Shown here: piece by piece, positions 30,185 to 37,975 of the stretch
How positions within the stretch are numbered: position 1 is the first letter of the stretch
Layout: each line of letters begins with the position of its first letter
Assembly (NCBI GenBank): GCA_017415425.1
Contig: JAFQGT010000013.1
Span: 41,755-105,754, forward strand
Reading direction: 5' to 3'
Length of the DNA stretch: 64,000 nucleotides
DNA from: Oscillospiraceae bacterium
Lineage (GTDB): Bacteria > Bacillota > Clostridia > Oscillospirales > Oscillospiraceae
Position numbers and translations under genes: made by a program
Notes under the pieces: generated by a model
Seen by the model: the letters and a program-made list of their open reading frames with translations, nothing else
The model's database searches: none
What the model was told of the DNA's origin: nothing

Positions 30185-31558
30185 TTAAATATGGAAAATT
30201 GCTTCACGAATGATTTCTGCAACTGTGGGGTGCGGGAAGACCAGCTTCTGAAGTCTTTCCGGAGTCAACTCCGTATCCACCATCATCGTTGCTGTCATAA
30301 TAATTTCAGATGCGTAGGAGCCTACCATATGGCAGCCAACCAGCCGATTCCGGTCGGTATCCACCACCAGCTTGATAAAGCCCTTACCGCCCTCGCTCTC
30401 GGCCAGGTATCTGCCGGCGTAGGACATAGGAAGCTTGATTTCCTTGACGTGCATACCCAGTTTCTCCGCACCCTCCTTGCTGTGGCCTACGGAAGCCACC
30501 TCGGGATCGGTGTAAATCACAGCGGGGATCACATCATAGCGCATTTCATCGGGCTTGCCCAGCATATGGTTGACAGCCACTTCCGCCTCACGATAGGCAG
30601 TGTGAGCCAGCATTACCTTGCCGTTGCAGTCGCCGATGGCATAAACATTCTGAACAGTGGTACACAGATGCCGATCGGTTACGATGGCAGCTCTGTCCAT
30701 CTGCAGATTCAGCGTTTCCAGACCGATGCCTGCGGTGGCAGGACGGCGGCCTGCGGAAAGCAGGACCTTGTCGCAGGCGATTTCCTGTTTCTGGCCGTTC
30801 TCTTCATAGATCACGGAATTGGCCTTTACCTCCAGCACCTTGCAGGAGAGCTTGAAGGTCATACCCCGTTTAACAAAAGCATCGGTCAGCACCTTGCAGA
30901 TTTCCGGGTCAGTTGCGCCGGCGATTTTAGGCATCATCTCAATGACAGTTACTGCCACGCCCACAGAGGCAAAGTAGTAAGCCATCTCCAAGCCGATGAC
31001 GCCGCCGCCGATCACCACCAGGTTCTTGGGCAGGGTCTTCAGATCCAGCACTTCCCGGTTCGTTACCACGAAGCCGGATGCCAGACCTTCCTTCAGCCCG
31101 GGAACGGGAGGAACTACGGTCTCGGAGCCGCTGGCAATTGCCAGCCGGCGTCCGTAATAAGTGGTTCCGTTTGCCTGGACGGCAAAGCCGTGGTCGGCAG
31201 GACCGGTGATCTTGGCGTCGCCGGTGATGACCGTAACCTTGTTAGCGCTCATAGTGGCGCCGACGCCGGAAACCAGAGTTTTCACCACTTTGTCCTTCCG
31301 CTCCACCACCTTGGCGTGATCGTAAGTAACGCCGGTGGCGGTGACACCGAAAGCAGCGCTTTCGGTTGCGTGACGGTACATCTTGGAAGAGTTCAGCAGA
31401 GTCTTGGTGGGGATGCAGCCTTCATTCAAGCAGGTTCCGCCAAGGGCGCGCTTTTCAAACAAAGCAACTTTCATACCGCCCTGAGCAGCCCGCTCGGCGC
31501 ACAGATAGCCGCCGGGGCCGCCGCCCACAACCAGTAAATCGAACAGTTCCATTGACAT
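30185..31558 (-). CDS. lpdA: Dihydrolipoyl dehydrogenase (E3)
   Basis: A 457-residue flavoprotein disulfide reductase. N-terminal FAD loop VVGGGPGGYLCA, redox-active disulfide GGTCLNEGCIPTK (about 38-50), NAD loop VVIGGGVIGLEMA (about 172-184), second FAD motif VYAIGDCNG, and C-terminal dimer-interface active-site FPHPTVAEI with the catalytic His. Length matches family norm. It starts six bases after the E2 gene stops and reoxidises the lipoyl groups of E2 to NADH. There is no N-terminal lipoyl domain fused to it, unlike some clostridial E3 proteins. Confidence 0.97.
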   Translation of the reverse strand: MSMELFDLLVVGGGPGGYLCAERAAQGGMKVALFEKRALGGTCLNEGCIPTKTLLNSSKMYRHATESAAFGVTATGVTYDHAKVVERKDKVVKTLVSGVGATMSANKVTVITGDAKITGPADHGFAVQANGTTYYGRRLAIASGSETVVPPVPGLKEGLASGFVVTNREVLDLKTLPKNLVVIGGGVIGLEMAYYFASVGVAVTVIEMMPKIAGATDPEICKVLTDAFVKRGMTFKLSCKVLEVKANSVIYEENGQKQEIACDKVLLSAGRRPATAGIGLETLNLQMDRAAIVTDRHLCTTVQNVYAIGDCNGKVMLAHTAYREAEVAVNHMLGKPDEMRYDVIPAVIYTDPEVASVGHSKEGAEKLGMHVKEIKLPMSYAGRYLAESEGGKGFIKLVVDTDRNRLVGCHMVGSYASEIIMTATMMVDTELTPERLQKLVFPHPTVAEIIREAIFHI

Positions 31559-31564
31559 TTCTCC

Positions 31565-33433
31565 TTACTTGGACAGCAGAACGGTGAAGTTCTCCAGATT
31601 GTAGCCCAGTTCCTTCTGGAACTTAGCAGCAGGAGTGCCGTCCACGGCGCGGTGATCGTAGGTCAGGCTCAGGCCCATTGCCGGATACAGCTCAATGCTG
31701 CCGTCCTTGCCCTTGCGGACACGGTCGGTAGTACCGCAGACACCCAGGATGCCGGTCTGGGGAGGATTGATCACGGGAGTGAAGGACTCAACTCCCATAT
31801 TGCCCAGGTTGGAAACGGTGAAGCTGCCACCGGACAGCTTGTCCGGGCTGATGGCGCCGTCGCGGCACTCAGCAGCCAGCTGCTTAACAGCCTTGGAGAT
31901 CTCCAGCAGGCTCATCTCGTCAGCGTGGAAGATGGTGGGAACCATCAGGCCGCGGGGAGTATCCACAGCCACGCCCAGGTTCACGTGCTTGAACAAGCGG
32001 ATGTTGTTGTCATCCAGCATATGGGCGTTCAGATCGGGGTGGTTCAGCAGGGTACGGGAAACGGCGTACAGCACAATGTCGCCCAGGGTGATGCCTGCGT
32101 ACTCGCCGCCGGCAGCCTTCAGTACCTTGCGGTAGTTCAGGATCGCGGTAGCGTCGAAGGAGGTGTTGTGGGTCAGCTGAGCCATAGTGTGCAAAGAGGT
32201 GGTCATAGACTTGCTGATGGCGCGACGGATACCGCTGAACTTCACATCCTTGTACTCGGCCTCGGTCTCGGCAGCTGCGGGAGCAGCAGCAACAGGAGCG
32301 GCAGCAGCGGGAGTGGCAGCCACAACGGGAGCAGCAGTCACGGGAGGATTCTTCATCAGTTCCCGGACATCCCGCTCAATGATACGGCCATTGGGACCGG
32401 TACCGGTAGCCAGGTTTGCATCCACACCGGCGGTTGCTGCCAGCTTCTTGGCTCTGGGAGATACGGCAGCGCCGGACTTAGCGGCAGCAGGAGCGGCAGT
32501 AGCACCGGCTACGCCGATGGTGCAAACGGCATCCAGGCAGGGAACTTCGTCGCCGTCGTTGAAAAAGATCTCCAGAATGGTGCCCTCTGCGTCAGCCTCG
32601 CATTCGAAGGAGGCTTTGTCGGTTTCGTAAGTAAACAGGACATCGCCCACCTTGACCTGGTCGCCGACCTTCTTGACCCACTCACCGATCAGGCAGCTTT
32701 CCACGGTGATGCCGGCTTTGGGCATAACCACGGTGTGAGCGCCGGTTGCGGCGGGAGCAGCGGGAGCGGCTTCAGCTACAGGAGCAGCTTCGGCAGCGGG
32801 AGCGGGGGTGCCGCCGATGCCCTTCAGGCACTCGGTGGGTTCGCCGTGGGGGCCCACAGCGCAGACATTCTCCAGGCAGGGAACTTCATCGCCCTCTGCG
32901 TAGAAGATATCCAGCAGCTCGCCTTCTGCAGTGGACTCGCACTCGAAGGAAGCCTTGTCAGTTTCATAAGTAAACAGGATGTCGCCAACCTTGACCTGGT
33001 CACCGACCTTCTTCAGCCACTCACCGATGATACAGCTTTCAACGGTGATGCCGGCCTTGGGCATCAAAACGCCCTGTGCCTTGGTAGCGCAGGCTGCGGG
33101 TGCTGCTGCAGGAGCAGCTGCAGGTGCTGCAGCGGGAGCTTCCGCGGGAGTCTCAGCAGAAGTAGCGCCGCCCTTGAGAGCGGAAGTGTCTTCGCCGGGA
33201 TTGCCGATTGCGCAGACATTCTGCAGGCAGGGAACTTCGTCGCCCTCCTGGAAGAAGATCTCCAGCAGGGTACCTGCTGCGGTGGATTCGCATTCAAAGC
33301 TGGCCTTGTCGGTCTCGTAGGTAAACAGAATGTCTCCTACGTTGACAGAGTCGCCCACCTTCTTCAGCCATTCGCCAATGATACAGCTTTCAACTGTGAT
33401 GCCCGCCTTGGGCATAATAACTGCATTTGCCAA
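31565..33433 (-). CDS. 2-oxoacid dehydrogenase E2 acyltransferase with three lipoyl domains
   Basis: A 622-residue core subunit starting at TTG 33433 after AAAGGAGG. Three nearly identical lipoyl domains (about 1-80, 120-198, 238-315) each carry ETDKASFE with the lipoylated Lys and are joined by Ala/Pro-rich flexible linkers. A peripheral-subunit-binding domain (VSPRAKKLAATAGVDANLA, about 335-370), another Ala-rich linker, and the catalytic acyltransferase domain (about 395-622) with YDHRAVDGTPAAKF near the end follow. It is the first gene of the operon E2-E3-E1-MBL. A lipoate ligase gene lies divergently at 34514. Which acyl group it transfers is not resolved. Confidence 0.93.
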   Translation of the reverse strand: MANAVIMPKAGITVESCIIGEWLKKVGDSVNVGDILFTYETDKASFECESTAAGTLLEIFFQEGDEVPCLQNVCAIGNPGEDTSALKGGATSAETPAEAPAAAPAAAPAAAPAACATKAQGVLMPKAGITVESCIIGEWLKKVGDQVKVGDILFTYETDKASFECESTAEGELLDIFYAEGDEVPCLENVCAVGPHGEPTECLKGIGGTPAPAAEAAPVAEAAPAAPAATGAHTVVMPKAGITVESCLIGEWVKKVGDQVKVGDVLFTYETDKASFECEADAEGTILEIFFNDGDEVPCLDAVCTIGVAGATAAPAAAKSGAAVSPRAKKLAATAGVDANLATGTGPNGRIIERDVRELMKNPPVTAAPVVAATPAAAAPVAAAPAAAETEAEYKDVKFSGIRRAISKSMTTSLHTMAQLTHNTSFDATAILNYRKVLKAAGGEYAGITLGDIVLYAVSRTLLNHPDLNAHMLDDNNIRLFKHVNLGVAVDTPRGLMVPTIFHADEMSLLEISKAVKQLAAECRDGAISPDKLSGGSFTVSNLGNMGVESFTPVINPPQTGILGVCGTTDRVRKGKDGSIELYPAMGLSLTYDHRAVDGTPAAKFQKELGYNLENFTVLLSK

Positions 33434-33505
33434 AGGTATAGCCTCCTTTAATTTTTAGGTTGACCCGACGTTCCCGGTCAATACCGGTACCCCTAGTCCC
33501 CCATT

Positions 33506-33549
33506 GTTATAGCCCGTTAATTATAACACCAAATAACATCTCCCGTCAA
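33506..33549 (-). promoter_or_regulatory. Promoter and inverted-repeat operator of the dehydrogenase operon
   Basis: Minus strand: TTGACG (33544-33549), 18-base spacer, TATAAT (33520-33525). A GTTATA (33506-33511) N10 TATAAC (33522-33527) inverted repeat overlaps the -10, with a related AATAAC at 33532-33537. The same boxes occur at the deoR promoter. Confidence 0.65.
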
Positions 33550-33562
33550 TAGGCATTTACAC

Positions 33563-33604
33563 CAAAAAAGAAAGCCGAACCTGCCTCTTTTAAGGCAGGT
33601 TCGG
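33563..33604 (-). terminator. Terminator of the DeoR regulator gene
   Basis: Minus-strand stem CCGAACCTGCC / GGCAGGTTCGG with an eight-base loop followed by CTTTCTTTTTT, so the regulator and the dehydrogenase operon are separate units. Confidence 0.9.
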
Positions 33605-33612
33605 AAGAAATA

Positions 33613-34362
33613 TCACAGCAGTTGCAATCCCGCATTCCGGGCAGCGATTTGGAACGCTTCTGGCATAGGCTCATCGGAGATCAAATAGTCCACGTCGGAC
33701 AACGTAGCAAAGGTATAGGGCATTAGGCAGCGAAGCTTTTCGTGGCTGCACATTACCACACTGGTGCGGGCTTTTTGAATCACCCTGCGCTTCACCAGCA
33801 TATCGCTCTCCGTACCGCAGGTAAAACCTGCGTCCACACTGCAGCCGGAAACACCGATAAACGCCAGATCGATATTGATTTTATCCAGCATTTCCAGGGT
33901 ATTCTGCCCGGATAGCGCCAGATTTTTTCGATTGATCGTGCCGCAGCACAGGGTTACCACCGGATTGTGCAGCCTACACAGTTCCAAAGCAATGCTGGGG
34001 CCAGTGGTAAAAATGTTTAGATTGATATCCGGCAGGTTTCTGGCCAAAACCAGGTTGGTGGTACTGGCATCCAGAAAGATCGCACTGTGAGGCTGGATCA
34101 GTTCCATCGCCTTTTGGGCAATGATTCGCTTGCCGGCGTTGTTCTCGCTGGCCCGGACATTGAACTCCGGATCACCGTTATGCCGAACGGATTTCGCGCC
34201 GCCCCGGAACTTTACCACCGCACCGGCGTGCATAAGCGCATCCAGATCCCGGTGAATGGTCATCAGAGAAACATCCGGAAACAGCGCCTGCAGCTGGCGA
34301 ATGGTAACCACATTTTCTTGTTCTATATACTCTTTTATCTTATTTTGACGAATGTGATTCAT
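33613..34362 (-). CDS. DeoR-family transcriptional regulator
   Basis: A 249-residue regulator: an N-terminal DeoR helix-turn-helix (RQNKIKEYIEQENVVTIRQL and SLMTIHRDLDAL, about 3-50), the linker KFRGGAK, and a C-terminal sugar-phosphate-sensing domain (IFLDASTTNLVLA, NIFTTGPSIA, LAFIGVSG, LMPYTF). DeoR sensors usually bind phosphorylated sugars. It lies between the dehydrogenase operon and lplA, and its own promoter contains three TATAAC half-sites that also occur at the dehydrogenase promoter, so autoregulation and control of that operon are inferred. The C-terminal domain suggests a sugar-phosphate effector rather than a 2-oxoacid. Confidence 0.93.
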   Translation of the reverse strand: MNHIRQNKIKEYIEQENVVTIRQLQALFPDVSLMTIHRDLDALMHAGAVVKFRGGAKSVRHNGDPEFNVRASENNAGKRIIAQKAMELIQPHSAIFLDASTTNLVLARNLPDINLNIFTTGPSIALELCRLHNPVVTLCCGTINRKNLALSGQNTLEMLDKINIDLAFIGVSGCSVDAGFTCGTESDMLVKRRVIQKARTSVVMCSHEKLRCLMPYTFATLSDVDYLISDEPMPEAFQIAARNAGLQLL

Positions 34363-34393
34363 ACCGCCACCTCGAATGTTACATCGTTGTTTT

Positions 34394-34432
34394 TATAACA
34401 TAAATATAACACTGTTATACCAAAATTGTCAA
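34394..34432 (-). promoter_or_regulatory. Promoter and operator of the deoR gene
   Basis: Minus strand: TTGACA (34427-34432), 18-base spacer, TATATT (34403-34408). Overlapping it on the plus strand are TATAAC at 34394-34399 and the perfect inverted repeat TATAAC-ACT-GTTATA at 34405-34419, the first two half-sites being 11 bases apart. Confidence 0.65.
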
Positions 34433-34451
34433 TACCCTTTCAAGATAATCA

Positions 34452-34480
34452 TTGACGAACCACTCTGTGGCTTTTATAAT
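34452..34480 (+). promoter_or_regulatory. SigA promoter of lplA
   Basis: TTGACG (34452-34457), 17-base spacer, TATAAT (34475-34480), 34 bases ahead of the start codon. Confidence 0.8.
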
Positions 34481-34513
34481 AGCTTTGAATCACACCGGGA
34501 GGCTAACCAAAAA

Positions 34514-35500
34514 ATGATCCAATCCATTCGTGTTTTTGAAGGCAACAGTTTCGATCCCTATACCAATCTGGCTACAGAAAAACTGCTGCTGGATACCGTT
34601 CAGACCGGGGAGTGCATCCTCTATTTGTGGCAGAATCAAAACACCGTGGTGATCGGCAAAAACCAGAACGCTTGGGCCGAATGCCGCACCCTGCTGCTGG
34701 AGCAGGAGGGTGGTAAGCTTGCCCGCCGACTCTCCGGCGGCGGTGCCGTATTCCACGATGTGGGAAACTTAAATTTCACCTTCCTTATGTGTAAGGAGGA
34801 TTATGATCTGGACCGGCAAGTGGAAGTGATCCGCCAAGCCTGCGCCCTGGCAGGTATCGTCGCTGAAAAATCCGGCAGGAACGATTTGCTGGCAGAAGGT
34901 CGGAAATTTTCCGGCAACGCCTTTTACCAGGATCGCTTGCACGCCTATCACCACGGCACCTTAATGGTGGCTGTGGATCGGGATAAGCTGGGACGTTATT
35001 TGAGTCCCCCTAAGGCCAAGCTGGAGGCAAAAGGTGTGGCATCTGTCCGTTCCCGTGTGGTCAATCTCACCGAACTGGCACCGGAGCTGACCATTGACGC
35101 TATGAAGCAGTATATGAAGCAGGCTTTTGCGCAGGTATATGGGTGTCCTGTCTCCACCGTAGTGTTGACCCGGACACAGCAGCAGCAAATTTCCGATCTG
35201 GCTTCCGCCTACAGCTCGTGGGAATATCTCTACGGCAGTCCCCTACCCTTCAGTTTCCAATGCGAAGGACACTTCCCCTGGGGGCACATTCAGTTGCAGT
35301 TGGATGCCAAGGCCGGCATCGTTACCGACGCAAAGGTCTACTCCGACGCAATGGATTGGACAATGCCTGAAATTCTGGAGCAGGTACTGGTGGGCTGTCA
35401 GTTTGAAGCTGCTGCCCTGCAGCAGGCGCTGGCTGCCGCCCTGGTAGCGGCGGAGATTCGCAAAGACCTGCATACCCTTTTGGAAGAACAGATTCTATAA
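34514..35500 (+). CDS. lplA: Lipoate-protein ligase A family
   Basis: A 328-residue cytosolic ligase. I set the start at ATG 34514 because the coding pattern begins there (MIQSIRVFEG) and GGGAGG lies 11 bases upstream; the open frame extends to 34376 but crosses the promoter. Family motifs: LWQNQNTVVIGKNQN, RRLSGGGAVFHDVGNLNF (lipoate-AMP site) and the conserved Lys in GVASVRSRVVNL. A C-terminal accessory domain of about 90 residues is present, as in LplA proteins that activate free lipoate with ATP. It likely lipoylates the three E2 domains encoded across the divergent intergenic region. Confidence 0.95.
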   Translation: MIQSIRVFEGNSFDPYTNLATEKLLLDTVQTGECILYLWQNQNTVVIGKNQNAWAECRTLLLEQEGGKLARRLSGGGAVFHDVGNLNFTFLMCKEDYDLDRQVEVIRQACALAGIVAEKSGRNDLLAEGRKFSGNAFYQDRLHAYHHGTLMVAVDRDKLGRYLSPPKAKLEAKGVASVRSRVVNLTELAPELTIDAMKQYMKQAFAQVYGCPVSTVVLTRTQQQQISDLASAYSSWEYLYGSPLPFSFQCEGHFPWGHIQLQLDAKAGIVTDAKVYSDAMDWTMPEILEQVLVGCQFEAAALQQALAAALVAAEIRKDLHTLLEEQIL

Positions 35501-35532
35501 AAAAGAGGACATCCTGCCGGATGTCCTCTTTG
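35499..35532. terminator. Bidirectional terminator between lplA and ldh
   Basis: Stem AAAGAGGACATCC / GGATGTCCTCTTT with a TGCC loop. The T run is better on the minus strand (for ldh), where the transcript ends in TTTTTTA. Confidence 0.85.
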
Positions 35533-35544
35533 TATTTGTAAAGA

Positions 35545-36489
35545 TTACAGTTCGATCTGGGCGATCACAGACTTCAGCTTATCTGCACTGGCGTGCAGCT
35601 TTGCCACTTCCTCGGCAGTCAGCTTATTGAGAATCTTACCCCGAACACCGTTGCGGTCCACCAGTGCCAGAGTAGACAGGCAGACATCCTCCACGCCGTA
35701 CTCGCCGTGCATCATCGTGGAAATAGTCAGCGCAGTGCCTGCACCGTTAAAAATGCATTTGCAGATGTGGCAAACAGACATTGCCACCGCGTAGAAGGTA
35801 GCACCCTTGTTCTCAATGACCACCGCGCCGGACTTCTTTACAAACTCCTCCACCTCATCGTAATCCTGATTCCAGTCGATACGATCTTTATCGGGAGAGT
35901 TTTCTTTATATACATCCACGTGGTTGTTGGCAATGGTCGCCAAAGACCAAGCAACAAAGGAGCTGTCACCGTGCTCACCGTAAACGTGGGCGTGGACATT
36001 CTTGGGGCTGATGCAGAAACGCTTTGCCAGCTCCGATTGCAGACGGCTGGTATCCAGAATGGTACCGGAGCCGACGATCTGATTTTCCGGCAGGCCGGAG
36101 ACCTTGTGGAACACATAGGTCAGCACATCCACCGGGTTGGAAACGATCACATAGATGGCCTTAGGCGCATACTGAACCACATTTTTGGCAACATCCTTCA
36201 GAATATTCACATTGGTCTGCGCCAGATCCAACCGGGACATACCGGGCTTTCTGGCAATACCGCAGGTGATCACAACGATGTCAGAGTTGACGGCATCATC
36301 ATATTCTCCGGAGCGAACAATTGCAGGAGAATGGAACGGGGCACCCTGATAAATATCCAGAGCTTCACCGATTGCTTTTTTCTTGTTAATGTCAATCAGG
36401 ACGATTTCGGAAGCAACACCTTGAACCATCAGGTCGTTTGCCACAGTCGCGCCGACACTGCCGGCACCGATTACACTGATCTTGCTCAT
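35545..36489 (-). CDS. ldh: L-lactate/malate dehydrogenase family, probable L-lactate dehydrogenase
   Basis: A 314-residue NAD-dependent 2-hydroxyacid dehydrogenase. N-terminal Rossmann loop VIGAGSVGATVA, GEHGDSSFVAWS with the catalytic His, and SNPVDVLTYVFHKVSGLP including the substrate Arg region. The mobile loop reads GIARKPGMSRLDL: lactate dehydrogenases usually have Gln just before KPG, while malate dehydrogenases have Arg, so substrate preference is not certain. Overall loops and length still resemble clostridial proteins annotated as lactate dehydrogenase. It is a single-gene unit with promoter 36557-36585. AAGGAG precedes ATG 36489. Confidence 0.85.
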   Translation of the reverse strand: MSKISVIGAGSVGATVANDLMVQGVASEIVLIDINKKKAIGEALDIYQGAPFHSPAIVRSGEYDDAVNSDIVVITCGIARKPGMSRLDLAQTNVNILKDVAKNVVQYAPKAIYVIVSNPVDVLTYVFHKVSGLPENQIVGSGTILDTSRLQSELAKRFCISPKNVHAHVYGEHGDSSFVAWSLATIANNHVDVYKENSPDKDRIDWNQDYDEVEEFVKKSGAVVIENKGATFYAVAMSVCHICKCIFNGAGTALTISTMMHGEYGVEDVCLSTLALVDRNGVRGKILNKLTAEEVAKLHASADKLKSVIAQIEL

Positions 36490-36556
36490 CTGTCAACAAC
36501 TCCTTAAATTCGCAAATTCTTTGCGGAAGGGATCTCACCCCTCTGTATTCGATAGT

Positions 36557-36585
36557 ATTATACCGATAACAGAAACCTCTGTCAA
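36557..36585 (-). promoter_or_regulatory. SigA promoter of ldh
   Basis: Minus strand: TTGACA (36580-36585), 17-base spacer, TATAAT (36557-36562), a full consensus. It implies a leader of about 60 bases. Confidence 0.85.
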
Positions 36586-36674
36586 GTAACTTGCCCGCGC
36601 ATTTTCTGAAAACTCACATTTTCTAAAATAGTACCTAAATTTTGTATCCATCGCCGTTTTTCCTTGTGCAGGAT

Positions 36675-36710
36675 ATAAAAACACCGCAACCAAGCCGTTG
36701 CGGTGTTTTG
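36675..36710 (-). terminator. Terminator of pepT
   Basis: Stem AAAACACCGCAAC / GTTGCGGTGTTTT directly after the stop codon, T-rich on the minus strand. Confidence 0.85.
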
Positions 36711-36714
36711 TATT

Positions 36715-37920
36715 TTAGGTATTCGTCAGGATCTCCACCAGCATCTTGGTGCAAAGTTCCATATCCTCTACCGGGATATACTCAAACCGGCCGTGGTAAT
36801 TTTCGCCACCGGTGCACAGGTTGGGGCAAGGCAATCCCTCAAAGGACAGCCGGGCGCCGTCGGTACCGCCCCGGATTGGAACTGCTACCGGATCCATTCC
36901 CACAGACTTCATAGCTCCCATCGCCCGTTTCACAACATACATACAGGGTTCAATCTTTTCCCGCATATTGAAATAGCTGTCCCGGATGGTCAGTTCTACC
37001 GTACCCACGCCGTACTTGGCATTGATAAACGCAGCTGCAGACTCCATAAGTGCTTTCTTTTCCTGGAATTTGCCCATATGGTGATCCCGGATAATATAGC
37101 GCAGAGTAGACTGCTCCACTGTGCCCTCCATATCGGTCAGGTGGATGAAACCCTCATATCCTTCGGTATGCTCCGGCTTTTGTGCTTGTGGCAGCAGGTT
37201 CTGGAATTCCATAGCGATATATTGGGAGTTGACCATCTTGTTTTTGGCCGCGCCGGGATGGATGTTCCGGCCGTGAAATACCGCTTTTGCACCGGCGGCA
37301 TTGAAATTCTCATATTCGATCTCACCCAGTGTGCCACCATCAACCGTATAGGCATAGTCAGCGTCAAAGGCCTTTACATTGAATCGATCTGCGCCCCGGC
37401 CAATCTCCTCGTCGGGGGTGAAGCCGATTTTTAAGGTAGCGTGGGTACGCTTGGTTTTTAGCAAAAACTCCGCCGCTGTCAAGATCTCCGCAATACCGGC
37501 CTTATCGTCTGCACCCAGCAAGGTAGTGCCGTCGGTGACGATCAGGTGCTTTCCGTGATGGCGGCGCAGGCTCTCGAATTCGGATTCCTTCAGAGACAGC
37601 CCCAGTTCCTCATTCAGCAGAATGTCGCCGCCGTGGTATTCTACAATACGGGGATTTACATTTTCGCCGGAAGCATCTGGGGAAGTGTCCATATGGGCAA
37701 TCAGACCAATGGTGGGAAGACGGGGATCACCGGGTACTGTGCCGTAAACATAGCCGTGTTCATCCATATAGGCATCTTGAATGCCTATCGCCAGCATTTC
37801 CTCCACCAAAGCTGCGCCCAGCAGCTTCTGCCGGTCTGTAGAAGGACAGGTTTCGGAAAATTCATCGGGCGTGGTATTGAATTTTACATAGCGCAAAAAG
37901 CGTTCAGATACACTCGTCAT
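36715..37920 (-). CDS. pepT: Peptidase T (tripeptide aminopeptidase)
   Basis: A 401-residue M20-family zinc aminopeptidase that cleaves the N-terminal residue of tripeptides in the cytoplasm. Start ATG 37920 follows GGAGGT. Motifs: LIAHMDTSPDASG (metal His/Asp), LLGADDKAGIAEI (bridging Asp), GFTPDEEIGRGAD (catalytic Glu and metal Glu), DADYAYTVDGG, and GTDGARLSFEGLPCPNLCTGG with the last metal ligand in the C-terminal region. The lid/dimerisation domain is about 210-320. It follows ackA on the same strand but is separated by a hairpin at 37934-37966. Confidence 0.96.
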   Translation of the reverse strand: MTSVSERFLRYVKFNTTPDEFSETCPSTDRQKLLGAALVEEMLAIGIQDAYMDEHGYVYGTVPGDPRLPTIGLIAHMDTSPDASGENVNPRIVEYHGGDILLNEELGLSLKESEFESLRRHHGKHLIVTDGTTLLGADDKAGIAEILTAAEFLLKTKRTHATLKIGFTPDEEIGRGADRFNVKAFDADYAYTVDGGTLGEIEYENFNAAGAKAVFHGRNIHPGAAKNKMVNSQYIAMEFQNLLPQAQKPEHTEGYEGFIHLTDMEGTVEQSTLRYIIRDHHMGKFQEKKALMESAAAFINAKYGVGTVELTIRDSYFNMREKIEPCMYVVKRAMGAMKSVGMDPVAVPIRGGTDGARLSFEGLPCPNLCTGGENYHGRFEYIPVEDMELCTKMLVEILTNT

Positions 37921-37933
37921 AATTACCTCCACA

Positions 37934-37966
37934 AGAAAACGGGGCGGAGATTCTCCGCCCCGTTGG
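37934..37966 (-). terminator. Hairpin between ackA and pepT
   Basis: Thirteen-base-pair stem (37938-37950 with 37952-37964) and a short T tract on the minus strand. It probably terminates ackA, with some read-through into pepT possible. Confidence 0.75.
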
Positions 37967-37975
37967 GTTTTATAC

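Noticed and set aside
27078-30188. Plus-strand open frame of 1036 codons
   Set aside because: It is the antisense shadow of the fused E1 gene and arises from its codon bias.
31900-33430. Direct DNA repeats of about 360 bases
   Set aside because: They are the three lipoyl domains of E2, so protein duplication explains the repetition; this is not a separate repeat element.
31652-33451. Glycine/serine-rich plus-strand open frame
   Set aside because: Antisense to the E2 gene; the Gly/Ser richness mirrors the Ala/Pro linkers and repeated lipoyl domains on the other strand.
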